A stretch of 5,689 nucleotides of DNA from Chitinophaga pinensis (GCA_945861175.1 CAMATR010000148.1:1-5689); one strand, 5' to 3'; shown: positions 1 to 5,689, numbered from the stretch's first letter. The notes: generated by a model not told the origin, from the letters alone. Made by a program: numbers and translations.

Positions 1-182
1 CTGAATTCAGAAAAAGATTTCAGCTCCGAAAAAGTCAAAAGTAAATAAATGTATAAATCATACATTCTTTCAACCGCAGGAAGCAATTCATTTTCTGTTT
101 TGCGGTAATCATCCTCTTTCGATTGAAAATAAGCGTAAAGAGCCTGTAATACTTTTATCCTAAGATGTCTTCTATTCAGCAT
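1..182 (-). CDS. nusB: NusB-family transcription antitermination factor, N-terminal part (cut by window edge)
   Basis: The first 60 codons are present, starting at the ATG at 182-180; the reading frame is open to the left edge, so the gene continues outside the window. The protein begins MLNRRHLRIKVLQALYAYFQ, which matches the NusB N-terminal signature: a basic Arg-rich start, then an amphipathic helix with Leu-Gln-Ala-Leu-Tyr. NusB binds the boxA RNA of rRNA leaders together with S10 (NusE) and supports antitermination and rRNA maturation in the cytoplasm. In Bacteroidota the protein is usually longer than the roughly 140 residues of E. coli NusB, which fits the extra charged stretch at residues 22-31, but the length cannot be checked here. 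The start codon shares a base with the stop of the upstream dehydrogenase (TAATG) and there is no Shine-Dalgarno sequence, so translation is probably coupled. The family call rests on the N-terminus only. Confidence 0.87.
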   Translation of the reverse strand, partial: MLNRRHLRIKVLQALYAYFQSKEDDYRKTENELLPAVERMYDLYIYLLLTFSELKSFSEF

Positions 183-1279
183 TATAAAGGTAGTTTCACT
201 TTACCGATTGCTTCTATTCGTTCTTCAGCCATTTTATTGGCAATTTTATAAACTGGAACGTTTTCAGCTTTTGATCTAACAACAATATTACCTATAGTCT
301 GATATATCTCTTCAGCTTTATTCATTGCCCATTCTGAATTGTTACCCTTCACTTCCGAATAACAATTAATAACTCCACCAGCGTTAATTGCAAAATCAGG
401 AGCATAAATAATTCCTTTGTTCATTACTGCCTGACCATGTACATCTTCTTGTTTCAATTGATTGTTCGCCGCGCCTGCTATTATAGAGCATTTAAGACGT
501 GCTAATGTATCATCATTAATTGTAGCTCCCAGCGCACATGGCGCATAGATGTCCATTTCAATATCGTAGATTTCTTCTAGTCCAACAACTTTGGCTCCAT
601 AGCTTTCAGCAACCCTTTTTAATGTTGGTTCGTGGATGTCTGTTATATAAACCTCAGCACCTTCTTTGCTTAGCGATTGGACCAAATATTCTCCAACATG
701 ACCAACACCTTGCACTGCCACTTTCTTGCCGTTCAACGAATCAGTTCCAAATTGTTCTTTTGCACAAGCTTTCATGCCAACATAAACGCCATAAGCAGTA
801 ACAGGAGAAGGGTCTCCGCTTTTGCCTGGTAGTCCAACAACATGATTTGTCTCCATGTTTACCCATGACATATCTAATGGAGAAATGCCAACATCTTCAG
901 CTGTAATATATTTTCCACCAAGACTATTTACGAACTTACCGAATCTTCTGAATAAAGCTTCTGACTTAATTGAACGAGAGTCGCCAATAATCACGGCTTT
1001 ACCCCCACCTAGATTCAATCCTGAAATAGAGTTTTTGTATGTCATACCGCGAGATAAACGCAGGACATCAGTCAAAGCTTCTAACTCACTTTTGTATGCC
1101 CACATGCGTGTTCCTCCAAGTGCTGGACCCAATATAGTGTTATGAACAGCAATGATTGCTTTTAATCCCGTAGCATTATCACTGCAGAATAATAATTGCT
1201 CGTGGTTGTAATGACTCATTTGAGCAATCACAGGATTATCTGCAAGATTGGTTTCTTCGATATTCTTTACTTCAAACAT
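182..1279 (-). CDS. ldh: Leucine dehydrogenase-type Glu/Leu/Phe/Val dehydrogenase, NAD-dependent
   Basis: Complete 365-residue enzyme, predicted to deaminate branched-chain L-amino acids (Leu, Val, Ile) to 2-oxo acids with NAD+, yielding NADH and ammonia in the cytoplasm. The N-terminal substrate domain has the GGTRMW stretch (55-60), Lys82 in MTYKN and Lys94 in the Gly-rich GLNLGGGKA. The 12-residue spacing equals that of the substrate-binding and catalytic lysines of Bacillus leucine dehydrogenase. Asp129 in AEDVG is the expected catalytic acid. The C-terminal Rossmann domain has GVGHVG (191-196), with Asp214 at the end of the next strand as the likely NAD-selecting acid. PCALGATIN (247-255) and AGAANNQL (268-275) line the cleft. 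The length is normal for the family. Leucine is the likeliest substrate, but valine or phenylalanine preference cannot be excluded. Products can feed branched-chain fatty acid synthesis, which is common in this phylum. The stop overlaps the nusB start, suggesting an operon. Confidence 0.9.
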   Translation of the reverse strand: MFEVKNIEETNLADNPVIAQMSHYNHEQLLFCSDNATGLKAIIAVHNTILGPALGGTRMWAYKSELEALTDVLRLSRGMTYKNSISGLNLGGGKAVIIGDSRSIKSEALFRRFGKFVNSLGGKYITAEDVGISPLDMSWVNMETNHVVGLPGKSGDPSPVTAYGVYVGMKACAKEQFGTDSLNGKKVAVQGVGHVGEYLVQSLSKEGAEVYITDIHEPTLKRVAESYGAKVVGLEEIYDIEMDIYAPCALGATINDDTLARLKCSIIAGAANNQLKQEDVHGQAVMNKGIIYAPDFAINAGGVINCYSEVKGNNSEWAMNKAEEIYQTIGNIVVRSKAENVPVYKIANKMAEERIEAIGKVKLPL

Positions 1280-1322
1280 ATTCGGTAGGTAAATATTATA
1301 AACTTAATTCAACCTGAATATT

Positions 1323-1330
1323 TATTTTTG
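1323..1330 (+). promoter_or_regulatory. Candidate -7 box for the ABC transporter
   Basis: TATTTTTG is a perfect match to the Bacteroidota -7 consensus TAnnTTTG. It predicts a transcript start near 1333-1335 and a leader of about 40 bases before the ABC transporter ATG at 1374. The -33 region (about 1297-1304) is AT-rich but lacks a TTTG. The box lies 22 bases from an inverted copy that faces the other way. Confidence 0.42.
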
Positions 1331-1352
1331 CAACGTCCGCAAAACATGGGCA

Positions 1353-1360
1353 CAAAAATA
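1353..1360 (-). promoter_or_regulatory. Candidate -7 box for the dehydrogenase-nusB operon
   Basis: Read on the minus strand this is TATTTTTG, a perfect match to the Bacteroidota -7 consensus TAnnTTTG. It would start transcription near 1349-1350 and give a leader of about 70 bases before the dehydrogenase ATG. No TTTG or TTG element is visible at the expected upstream position (about 1378-1388, inside the ABC transporter gene), which weakens the call. An AT-rich alternative (TATAAT, minus strand, 1300-1295) lies too close to the start codon to be convincing. Confidence 0.4.
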
Positions 1361-1373
1361 GAAAATTAATTGT

Positions 1374-3128
1374 ATGAAGTCGCTCAGCTATTTAAACAAA
1401 TATTTCTTTAAGTACAAATGGCGATTTCTGATGGGTATTGTATTCATCATCGTTTCAAACTATTTCGGAGTACAAATGCCATTATACTTGAAAACAACAA
1501 TTGATGATTTAATGCAAGGAAATACTATTAACAGTATTGAAAGCGCTCTGATTCTATCAATCAAACTTGGAGGAGTATATATGTTCTTTTCTCTTTGCAG
1601 CGGTTTTTTTCTCTTCTTGATGCGTCAAACGATCATTGTAATGTCCAGACTTATTGAATATGATTTAAAAAATGAAATCTTCGATCAATACCAAAAGCTA
1701 GATTTTCTGTTTTATAAGAAAAATAAAACGGGAGATTTAATGAATAGAATCTCTGAAGATGTTGGTCAAGTTCGAATGTATCTTGGGCCAGGTATAATGT
1801 ATACATTGAACCTAATTGTCTTATTTATTCTTGTCATTATGGAAATGGTCAAAATAAGTCCATCCTTGACATTATTTGTACTACTTCCATTGCCATTCAT
1901 GTCATTCATGATATATAAAGTTTCTTCTAAAATGAACCAGATGAGTATGGAAGTTCAAAAAGAACAATCTTTTATGTCAACGCTTGTTCAAGAGACTTTT
2001 TCAGGAATTAGGGTAGTTAAAGCCTACAGCAGAGAAAAAGAAGTTCATGATAAATTCAATTCTTCAGCAAAAGAATACAAGAAAAGATCGATGGCCATGA
2101 TAATGGTTAATGCCCTTTTCATGCCAACAATAGTATTTTTAATTGGACTAAGTACAATATTGACTATTTACATTGGTGGATTAAAATCATATGATAGCAG
2201 CATTAGTTTGGGAGGGATTTTGGCTTTCATATTCTTCGTCAATAAATTGACTTGGCCCTTTGCAAGTATTGGTTGGGTAACATCAATTATTCAAAGGGCC
2301 TCAGCATCTCAAACCAGAATAAATGAGTTTTTGAGTTTACAACCTCAGATTATAAATCCGAGCAACAATCCATTCAAATTAATAGGTGATATAGAATTTA
2401 AAAATATTTCACTTACCTACGAAAATTCAGGGATTGAAGCATTAAAAAAGTTAAGTTTTAAGATTCATGAGGGAGAAACATTGGCTGTTATTGGCAAAAC
2501 AGGGAGTGGAAAATCATCAATTATTCATTTACTCATGCGCCAATTAGACCCTACAAGCGGGCAAATTTTAATCGGTGGTGAAAAGTTAAGTGAAATAAAC
2601 CTAGATGAGTACAGAGAGCAATCAGGAATAGTCACTCAAGACGTTTTCCTCTTTTCGGATACTATTTCGAACAATATTAAATTTGGAATGAAATACAATA
2701 CAGTATCAAAAGAAGAATTGATAAAAGCCTCAAAACAAGCCCATGTTCATCATAACATTATTGAATTCTCAGATGAATACGAAACAATTCTTGGGGAGCG
2801 GGGTGTAAATCTTAGCGGAGGACAAAAACAACGTATAAGTATTGCAAGGGCGCTTATAAGAAATCCAAAATTACTTATTCTTGATGATTGTCTTTCGGCG
2901 GTTGATACTGAAACAGAAGAGATAATTCTTGGAAACTTAAAAGATGAACTTATTGGCAGAACGTCATTAATAGTTAGCCATAGAATTTCAACAATCCGAA
3001 ATGCGGATAGAATAATAGTAATTGACCAAGGAGAATTAATTGAACAAGGCACACACAGTGAACTTATTTCAATGAATGGCACTTATTATGAAATGTACAT
3101 GCGACAGCTCAATGAAGAGAATGATTAA
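1374..3128 (+). CDS. Exporter-type ABC half-transporter, fused membrane and ATPase domains
   Basis: Complete 584-residue protein of the MsbA/MdlA/BmrC-like exporter family. The membrane domain (about 1-320) has likely helices near 16-38, 60-83, 137-158, 161-182, 243-267 and 278-300. The nucleotide-binding domain (about 338-584) has Walker A GKTGSGKS (374-381), Q-loop Gln422, the X-loop-like GERG (474-477), signature LSGGQ (480-484), Walker B LLILDD (500-505), D-loop SAVD (508-511) and switch His536. The residue after the Walker B Asp504, normally the catalytic Glu, is Asp505. From family knowledge, Asp here marks the weakened ATP site in heterodimeric exporters such as BmrCD and TM287/288, but no second half-transporter is in view. 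It should sit in the inner membrane as a homo- or heterodimer; lipid or drug export is possible and the substrate cannot be inferred. No Shine-Dalgarno sequence precedes the ATG. The next gene is 68 bases downstream. Confidence 0.9.
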   Translation: MKSLSYLNKYFFKYKWRFLMGIVFIIVSNYFGVQMPLYLKTTIDDLMQGNTINSIESALILSIKLGGVYMFFSLCSGFFLFLMRQTIIVMSRLIEYDLKNEIFDQYQKLDFLFYKKNKTGDLMNRISEDVGQVRMYLGPGIMYTLNLIVLFILVIMEMVKISPSLTLFVLLPLPFMSFMIYKVSSKMNQMSMEVQKEQSFMSTLVQETFSGIRVVKAYSREKEVHDKFNSSAKEYKKRSMAMIMVNALFMPTIVFLIGLSTILTIYIGGLKSYDSSISLGGILAFIFFVNKLTWPFASIGWVTSIIQRASASQTRINEFLSLQPQIINPSNNPFKLIGDIEFKNISLTYENSGIEALKKLSFKIHEGETLAVIGKTGSGKSSIIHLLMRQLDPTSGQILIGGEKLSEINLDEYREQSGIVTQDVFLFSDTISNNIKFGMKYNTVSKEELIKASKQAHVHHNIIEFSDEYETILGERGVNLSGGQKQRISIARALIRNPKLLILDDCLSAVDTETEEIILGNLKDELIGRTSLIVSHRISTIRNADRIIVIDQGELIEQGTHSELISMNGTYYEMYMRQLNEEND

Positions 3129-3142
3129 GTTTTTATTACTAA

Positions 3143-3174
3143 TTTGATTTCAATAAAAATAATTTCAATATTTG
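3143..3174 (+). promoter_or_regulatory. Candidate promoter for the DUF3276 gene
   Basis: TTTG at 3143-3146 is followed after 20 bases by AATATTTG at 3167-3174. This fits the Bacteroidota -33/-7 pattern (TTTG, then TAnnTTTG) with one mismatch, at the first T of the -7 box. The centre-to-centre distance is 26 bases, as expected. The predicted start is near 3177, leaving a leader of about 20 bases. The DUF3276 gene may therefore be transcribed independently of the ABC transporter, although read-through is also possible because no terminator is seen between them. Confidence 0.45.
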
Positions 3175-3196
3175 TTAAGTTAAAAGTTCGATACAT

Positions 3197-3523
3197 ATGG
3201 AAAATGAAAAAAATAGTGAGTTGTATTCAAAAGTGGTCAGAGCAGGAAAGCGAACCTATTTTTTTGACATAAAAGCGACGAGAGGAAATGATTTGTACAT
3301 TACGCTTACTGAAAGTAAAAAAACTTTCGGTGATAACGGGAACGACAATTACGAGAAACATAAAATTTTCCTGTACAAAGAAGACTTTGAAAAATTTAAA
3401 GAAGGATTAGAGGATGTTTTAGCAAAGATTGACACAATGAAAAATAATTCAGACAGTTCTATTGAGCAAAAATCAGTTGATTCTGTCGATACTTTCACAT
3501 CTGTTTCATTCGAAGATTTATAA
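3197..3523 (+). CDS. DUF3276 / PUR-alpha-like DNA- and RNA-binding protein
   Basis: Complete 108-residue protein recognised as the Bacteroidota DUF3276 family, which has a PUR (purine-rich element binding) fold. The core reads: YSKVVRAGKRTYFFDIKAT (residues 10-28, the basic beta-hairpin start of a PUR repeat), DLYITLTESKK (32-42, with the conserved Leu-Thr-Glu-Ser-Lys) and KHKIFLYKEDFEKF (54-67, strand then helix). About 68-82 continues the amphipathic helix. The rest (83-108) is polar and acidic, probably disordered, and ends VDTFTSVSFEDL. There is one PUR repeat, so it should act as a dimer. Related PUR proteins bind single-stranded nucleic acid; the targets of this one are unknown. It probably acts in the cytoplasm or on the nucleoid. 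The start is the only well-placed ATG and has no Shine-Dalgarno sequence. parA begins 120 bases downstream, probably from its own promoter. Confidence 0.85.
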   Translation: MENEKNSELYSKVVRAGKRTYFFDIKATRGNDLYITLTESKKTFGDNGNDNYEKHKIFLYKEDFEKFKEGLEDVLAKIDTMKNNSDSSIEQKSVDSVDTFTSVSFEDL

Positions 3524-3583
3524 AAAAGATTTCTGTCTTAAAATGTTTTGCATATTTCAACATATACATCGTTGATAATTTAC

Positions 3584-3601
3584 TAAAACTTAATGGTTTT
3601 A
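3584..3601. repeat. Inverted repeat upstream of parA (6-base arms)
   Basis: TAAAAC at 3584-3589 and GTTTTA at 3596-3601 are perfect reverse complements around the 6-base spacer TTAATG. The repeat shares its last two bases with the next palindrome (3600-3613). It lies about 43 bases before the parA ATG, near the expected -33 region of the candidate parA promoter. It could be an operator or chance AT-rich symmetry. It does not look like an intrinsic terminator, because the stem is weak and no T-run follows. Confidence 0.35.
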
Positions 3602-3613
3602 TCCTAAAGGATA
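3600..3613. repeat. Palindrome TATCCTAAAGGATA upstream of parA
   Basis: A perfect inverted repeat with 6-base arms (TATCCT / AGGATA) around AA. It lies directly upstream of the candidate -7 box at 3618-3625, where a dimeric repressor would block RNA polymerase. ParA/ParB autoregulation is known for many partition operons, but nothing here shows which protein binds. It does not resemble the common bacterial parS consensus (TGTTTCACGTGAAACA). Confidence 0.4.
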
Positions 3614-3617
3614 GTCT

Positions 3618-3625
3618 TATCTTTA
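3618..3625 (+). promoter_or_regulatory. Candidate -7 box for the parA-parB-DUF5683 operon
   Basis: TATCTTTA matches TAnnTTTG except for the final base. It would place the transcript start near 3629, about 15 bases before the parA ATG. No clear TTTG is present at the -33 position (the region reads ATGGTTTT). The short leader and the weak match make this tentative, but it is the best candidate in the 120-base gap. Confidence 0.3.
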
Positions 3626-3643
3626 CCGTTCAAAGAGCATCTG

Positions 3644-4456
3644 ATGGGAAAAATAATTGCAATTGCAAATCAAAAAGGAGGGGTTGGGAAAACGACTACA
3701 GCTATCAATCTTAGTGGTTGTCTTGGTGTTTTAGAATACAAAACACTTATAGTAGATGCTGATCCACAAGCCAATGCAACTTCTGGAGTTGGATTGGATC
3801 CTAAAAACACAAAGAATATTTATGATTGTTTAATTAATGAAGTACATCCTACCGAATTGATTATTCAAACACAGAATCCAAACTTGGACATTCTTCCATC
3901 ACATATTGATTTAGTGGGTGCTGAGTTGGAAATGATTAACCTTCCAAATCGAGAGCAAATGCTGAAAATGGCCTTGGAAAAAGTGCGTAATCAATATGAT
4001 TTTATCATTATTGACTGCTCACCTTCCTTGGGTTTAATTACTGTCAACGCTCTTTGCGCAGCAGATTCTGTTATGATTCCAGTTCAATGTGAATATTTCG
4101 CATTAGAGGGTCTTGGGAAACTATTAAATACCATCAAGATTGTTCAAGGTCGTTTGAATCAAAATCTGGAAATTGAAGGTATTTTACTAACCATGTACGA
4201 TACACGTTTGCGCCTGGCAAATCAGGTAGTAGATGAAGTAAAAACACATTTCCAAGAACTAGTTTTTGATACGGTTATCCACCGTAACACGAAACTCGGA
4301 GAAGCCCCTAGTTATGGAGAGACGATTGTTATGCACGATGCGGCGAGCAAAGGTTCTATTAACTATCTAAATTTCGCCAGAGAAATTCTTCAAAAAAATA
4401 ATCTAACAAAAATCGGCAACGAGGATAAAATAATTGAAATTAACGATGAACTCTAA
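3644..4456 (+). CDS. parA: ParA/Soj chromosome-partitioning ATPase
   Basis: Complete 270-residue ParA of the short chromosomal (Soj) type, with no N-terminal DNA-binding extension before the ATPase core. The deviant Walker A is KGGVGKTT (11-18), with signature Lys11 and nucleotide-binding Lys16. Walker A' is VDADPQ (37-42), with Asp38 and Asp40. Walker B ends at Asp124 in FIIIDCSPSLG. PVQCEYFALEGL (146-157) and LLTMYDTR (181-188) are typical downstream family blocks. The ATP-bound dimer binds DNA non-specifically over the nucleoid; ParB stimulates hydrolysis, which moves or separates the origin regions. The C-terminal tail (about 252-270) is polar and overlaps parB in the DNA. The ATG is the natural start, since the first strand begins within three residues. 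The overlap with parB by 11 bases supports co-expression of the two partners. Confidence 0.95.
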   Translation: MGKIIAIANQKGGVGKTTTAINLSGCLGVLEYKTLIVDADPQANATSGVGLDPKNTKNIYDCLINEVHPTELIIQTQNPNLDILPSHIDLVGAELEMINLPNREQMLKMALEKVRNQYDFIIIDCSPSLGLITVNALCAADSVMIPVQCEYFALEGLGKLLNTIKIVQGRLNQNLEIEGILLTMYDTRLRLANQVVDEVKTHFQELVFDTVIHRNTKLGEAPSYGETIVMHDAASKGSINYLNFAREILQKNNLTKIGNEDKIIEINDEL

Positions 4457-5354
4457 TCCGAAAAAGCGTTCCGCCCTGGGGAAAGGTTTAAGTGCTCTAT
4501 TAGAAAATACAGAAACCGACATCACATCAAAATCATCTAATGCTGGTGTGGTTGGTTCTATATCGATGTTACCAATCGAAAGCATCGAAGCAAATCCTTT
4601 CAATCCAAGAACTAACTTCGAGAAAAATGCACTTGAAGAATTAAGCCAATCTATTGCTGTGCATGGAATCATTCAACCATTAACAGTTCGGAAACTTGGT
4701 CGTGATAAATATCAGTTGATCTCAGGTGAACGCCGTTTCAGAGCTTCTCAATTAGCAGGTTTAACAGAAGTTCCAGCATATATTCGTGTAGCAAACGATC
4801 AAACGATGCTTGAAATGGCCTTGGTGGAAAATATACAACGAGAGGACCTTAATTCAATCGAAGTAGCTCTATCCTATCAGCGACTGATTGAGGAATGTAG
4901 TTTAACACAAGACCAATTGAGTCAAAAAATTGCGAAATCAAGATCAAGTATAACCAACCACATGCGTTTACTCAGATTGCCTGCAGATATTCAGGCTGCA
5001 GTTCGCGACAATGTGATTTCCATGGGACATGCAAGAGCGCTTGTTTCCGCAGGTGATGAAGCGATTCAAATGGCTATATTTTATCGAATTGTTGAAGATG
5101 GACTGTCAGTTCGCGACGCTGAAGCGCTAATTAAAGAAGGTTATGTAGAACCACGATCTGAAGATGCAGGGACAAGAAAAAACACTCCAAAAGTAAATGT
5201 AAGCGAATCTCAGTATATTTTCAAAGAACATCTGGGAGACAAACTCTCCGCAAGAGTAGATATTAAAAAGTCTACTTTAGGAGCTGGAAAAATCATTGTA
5301 AATTTCAATTCTGAAGTAGATTTAAACCGAATTATAGAAATTTTAAATCGCTGA
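4446..5354 (+). CDS. parB: ParB/Spo0J chromosome-partitioning protein (parS-binding CTPase)
   Basis: Complete, 302 residues from the ATG at 4446. A TTG four codons earlier (4434) is in frame, but ATG is preferred because MNSNPKKRSALGKGLSALL matches the usual family N-terminus. The basic ALGKGLSALL segment (10-19) is the ParA-stimulating tail. The ParB/Srx nuclease-like domain has NPFNPR (50-55), GERRFRA (94-100) and ENIQRE (128-133); the last two form the CTP-binding motifs of ParB clamps. A helix-turn-helix follows (about 153-178), then a second DNA-binding helical region around MGHARAL (193-199), a polar linker (about 235-255) and a C-terminal dimerisation domain ending in IIEILNR. ParB loads at parS and slides as a CTP-bound clamp. 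No full parS site is visible in the window. The gene overlaps parA by 11 bases and shares one base with the next gene. Confidence 0.95.
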   Translation: MNSNPKKRSALGKGLSALLENTETDITSKSSNAGVVGSISMLPIESIEANPFNPRTNFEKNALEELSQSIAVHGIIQPLTVRKLGRDKYQLISGERRFRASQLAGLTEVPAYIRVANDQTMLEMALVENIQREDLNSIEVALSYQRLIEECSLTQDQLSQKIAKSRSSITNHMRLLRLPADIQAAVRDNVISMGHARALVSAGDEAIQMAIFYRIVEDGLSVRDAEALIKEGYVEPRSEDAGTRKNTPKVNVSESQYIFKEHLGDKLSARVDIKKSTLGAGKIIVNFNSEVDLNRIIEILNR

Positions 5355-5689
5355 TGCGTTTCTTTCTAATTAGCTGTTCCCTATTCCATTTTCTTTGTTT
5401 ATTCTCTCAAGAAGTAAATATTGAAAGGAATGAGTCAGATACTTTAACCCCACATTCTCCCAAAAAGGCTGTCATACTTTCGGCAATTCTACCTGGCGCT
5501 GGACAAGTATACAATCATATTGGTATGCCAAAAGGAAAAAAAAAGGCCGTTTGGAAAGTTCCTTTAATTTATGCAGGAATTGGAGCGACCGGTTATTTAC
5601 TCGTGAATAATCAATTAACTCAAAAAGCATTAAAGAATGACTATACAAATCGGCAGAATGGAGGGGCGCCTGATGTGCGTTGGGAGCAA
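5354..5689 (+). CDS. DUF5683-family exported/membrane protein, N-terminal part (cut by window edge)
   Basis: The reading frame opens at ATG 5354, sharing a base with the parB stop (TGATG), and stays open for 112 codons to the right edge. Residues 1-19 (MRFFLISCSLFHFLCLFSQ) look like a Sec signal peptide; no good lipobox is present. The core, PKKAVILSAILPGAGQVYN (36-54) followed by WKVPLIYAGIGATGYLLVNN (67-86), fits DUF5683, a Bacteroidota family of unknown function typified by a Ser-Pro-Lys-Lys-Ala start, LPGxGQxYN and a hydrophobic membrane-like segment. Between these blocks lies an extra basic stretch, GMPKGKKKAV (57-66), encoded partly by a run of nine A. I recall DUF5683 genes after parB and before dapB/lepB in flavobacteria, so dapB may lie just outside. 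Probably co-transcribed with parAB; function unknown. Confidence 0.8.
   Translation, partial: MRFFLISCSLFHFLCLFSQEVNIERNESDTLTPHSPKKAVILSAILPGAGQVYNHIGMPKGKKKAVWKVPLIYAGIGATGYLLVNNQLTQKALKNDYTNRQNGGAPDVRWEQ

Larger units (their letters stand above)
3524..3643. other. Intergenic region between the DUF3276 gene and parA
   Basis: These 120 AT-rich bases hold the two abutting inverted repeats (3584-3613) and the weak -7 box (3618-3625). The left half (3524-3583) shows no terminator: the only stem after the DUF3276 stop is a 4-base AAGA/TCTT pairing. No small open reading frame of note and no parS-like site were seen. Confidence 0.6.

Noticed and set aside
193..199. GTTTCAC, one half of the common parS sequence, near the 3' end of the dehydrogenase gene.
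   Set aside because: The second half (GTGAAAC) is absent; the following bases are TTTACC. It lies in coding sequence and is most likely chance.
538..1145. Two plus-strand open frames (538-801 and 855-1145) opposite the dehydrogenase.
   Set aside because: They are antisense to a clearly conserved enzyme, their translations resemble no family, and they have no promoter or start context. They are shadows.
2750..3082. Minus-strand open frame opposite the ATPase domain of the transporter.
   Set aside because: It is antisense to Walker B and signature regions; its composition reflects the opposite-strand code only.
3524..3545. Possible terminator after the DUF3276 gene (AAGA...TCTT).
   Set aside because: The stem has four AT-rich pairs and no following T-run, too weak for an intrinsic terminator.
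3543..3563. ATGTT...AACAT inverted repeat in the left half of the gap before parA.
   Set aside because: Five-base AT-rich arms with an 11-base spacer are expected by chance in sequence of this composition.
4434..4445. TTG at 4434 as an alternative parB start.
   Set aside because: The ATG at 4446 gives the usual ParB N-terminus and needs only an 11-base overlap with parA; TTG starts are uncommon and nothing supports this one.
4403..4672. Minus-strand open frame across the parA/parB junction.
   Set aside because: It overlaps two well-supported genes on the other strand and shows no recognisable protein features.
4728..4742. Near-palindrome TGAACGCCGTTTCA inside parB that loosely recalls a parS site.
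   Set aside because: The halves are in the wrong orientation for parS and the bases encode the invariant GERRFRA motif, so protein constraint explains them.

Overview
The window looks like ordinary core chromosome of a low-GC member of the Bacteroidota, most likely a flavobacterium-like organism. Three things point there: a DUF3276 (PUR-alpha-like) protein, a DUF5683 protein directly after parB, and promoter-like TAnnTTTG boxes with little or no Shine-Dalgarno sequence before the starts. I cannot name genus or species from the sequence. I saw no mobile element, tRNA, rRNA, CRISPR array or sign of recent transfer.

Left part, minus strand (1-1279): a leucine-dehydrogenase-type amino-acid dehydrogenase is followed by the 5' part of nusB, which runs off the left edge. 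The dehydrogenase stop and the nusB start overlap as TAATG, so an amino-acid catabolic enzyme and a transcription antitermination factor are probably co-transcribed and translationally coupled. A 94-base divergent intergenic region (1280-1373) holds one perfect TAnnTTTG box on each strand, placed so that the two predicted transcripts overlap at their 5' ends.

Middle, plus strand (1374-3523): a full-length exporter-type ABC half-transporter (membrane domain plus ATPase) with Asp in place of the catalytic Glu after Walker B, then a small PUR-like nucleic-acid-binding protein (DUF3276), which has its own plausible promoter.

Right part, plus strand (3524-5689): a 120-base intergenic region with two abutting inverted repeats leads into parA-parB, the chromosome segregation ATPase and its DNA-binding CTPase partner. 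These overlap by 11 bases. parB overlaps by one base (TGATG) with a secreted or membrane DUF5683 protein cut by the right edge. The three genes form one tight operon.

I found no clear new system. The points most worth a second look are the interlocked divergent promoters, the Asp-for-Glu ABC ATPase with no partner gene beside it, the palindromes in front of parA, and the chain of stop-start overlaps.
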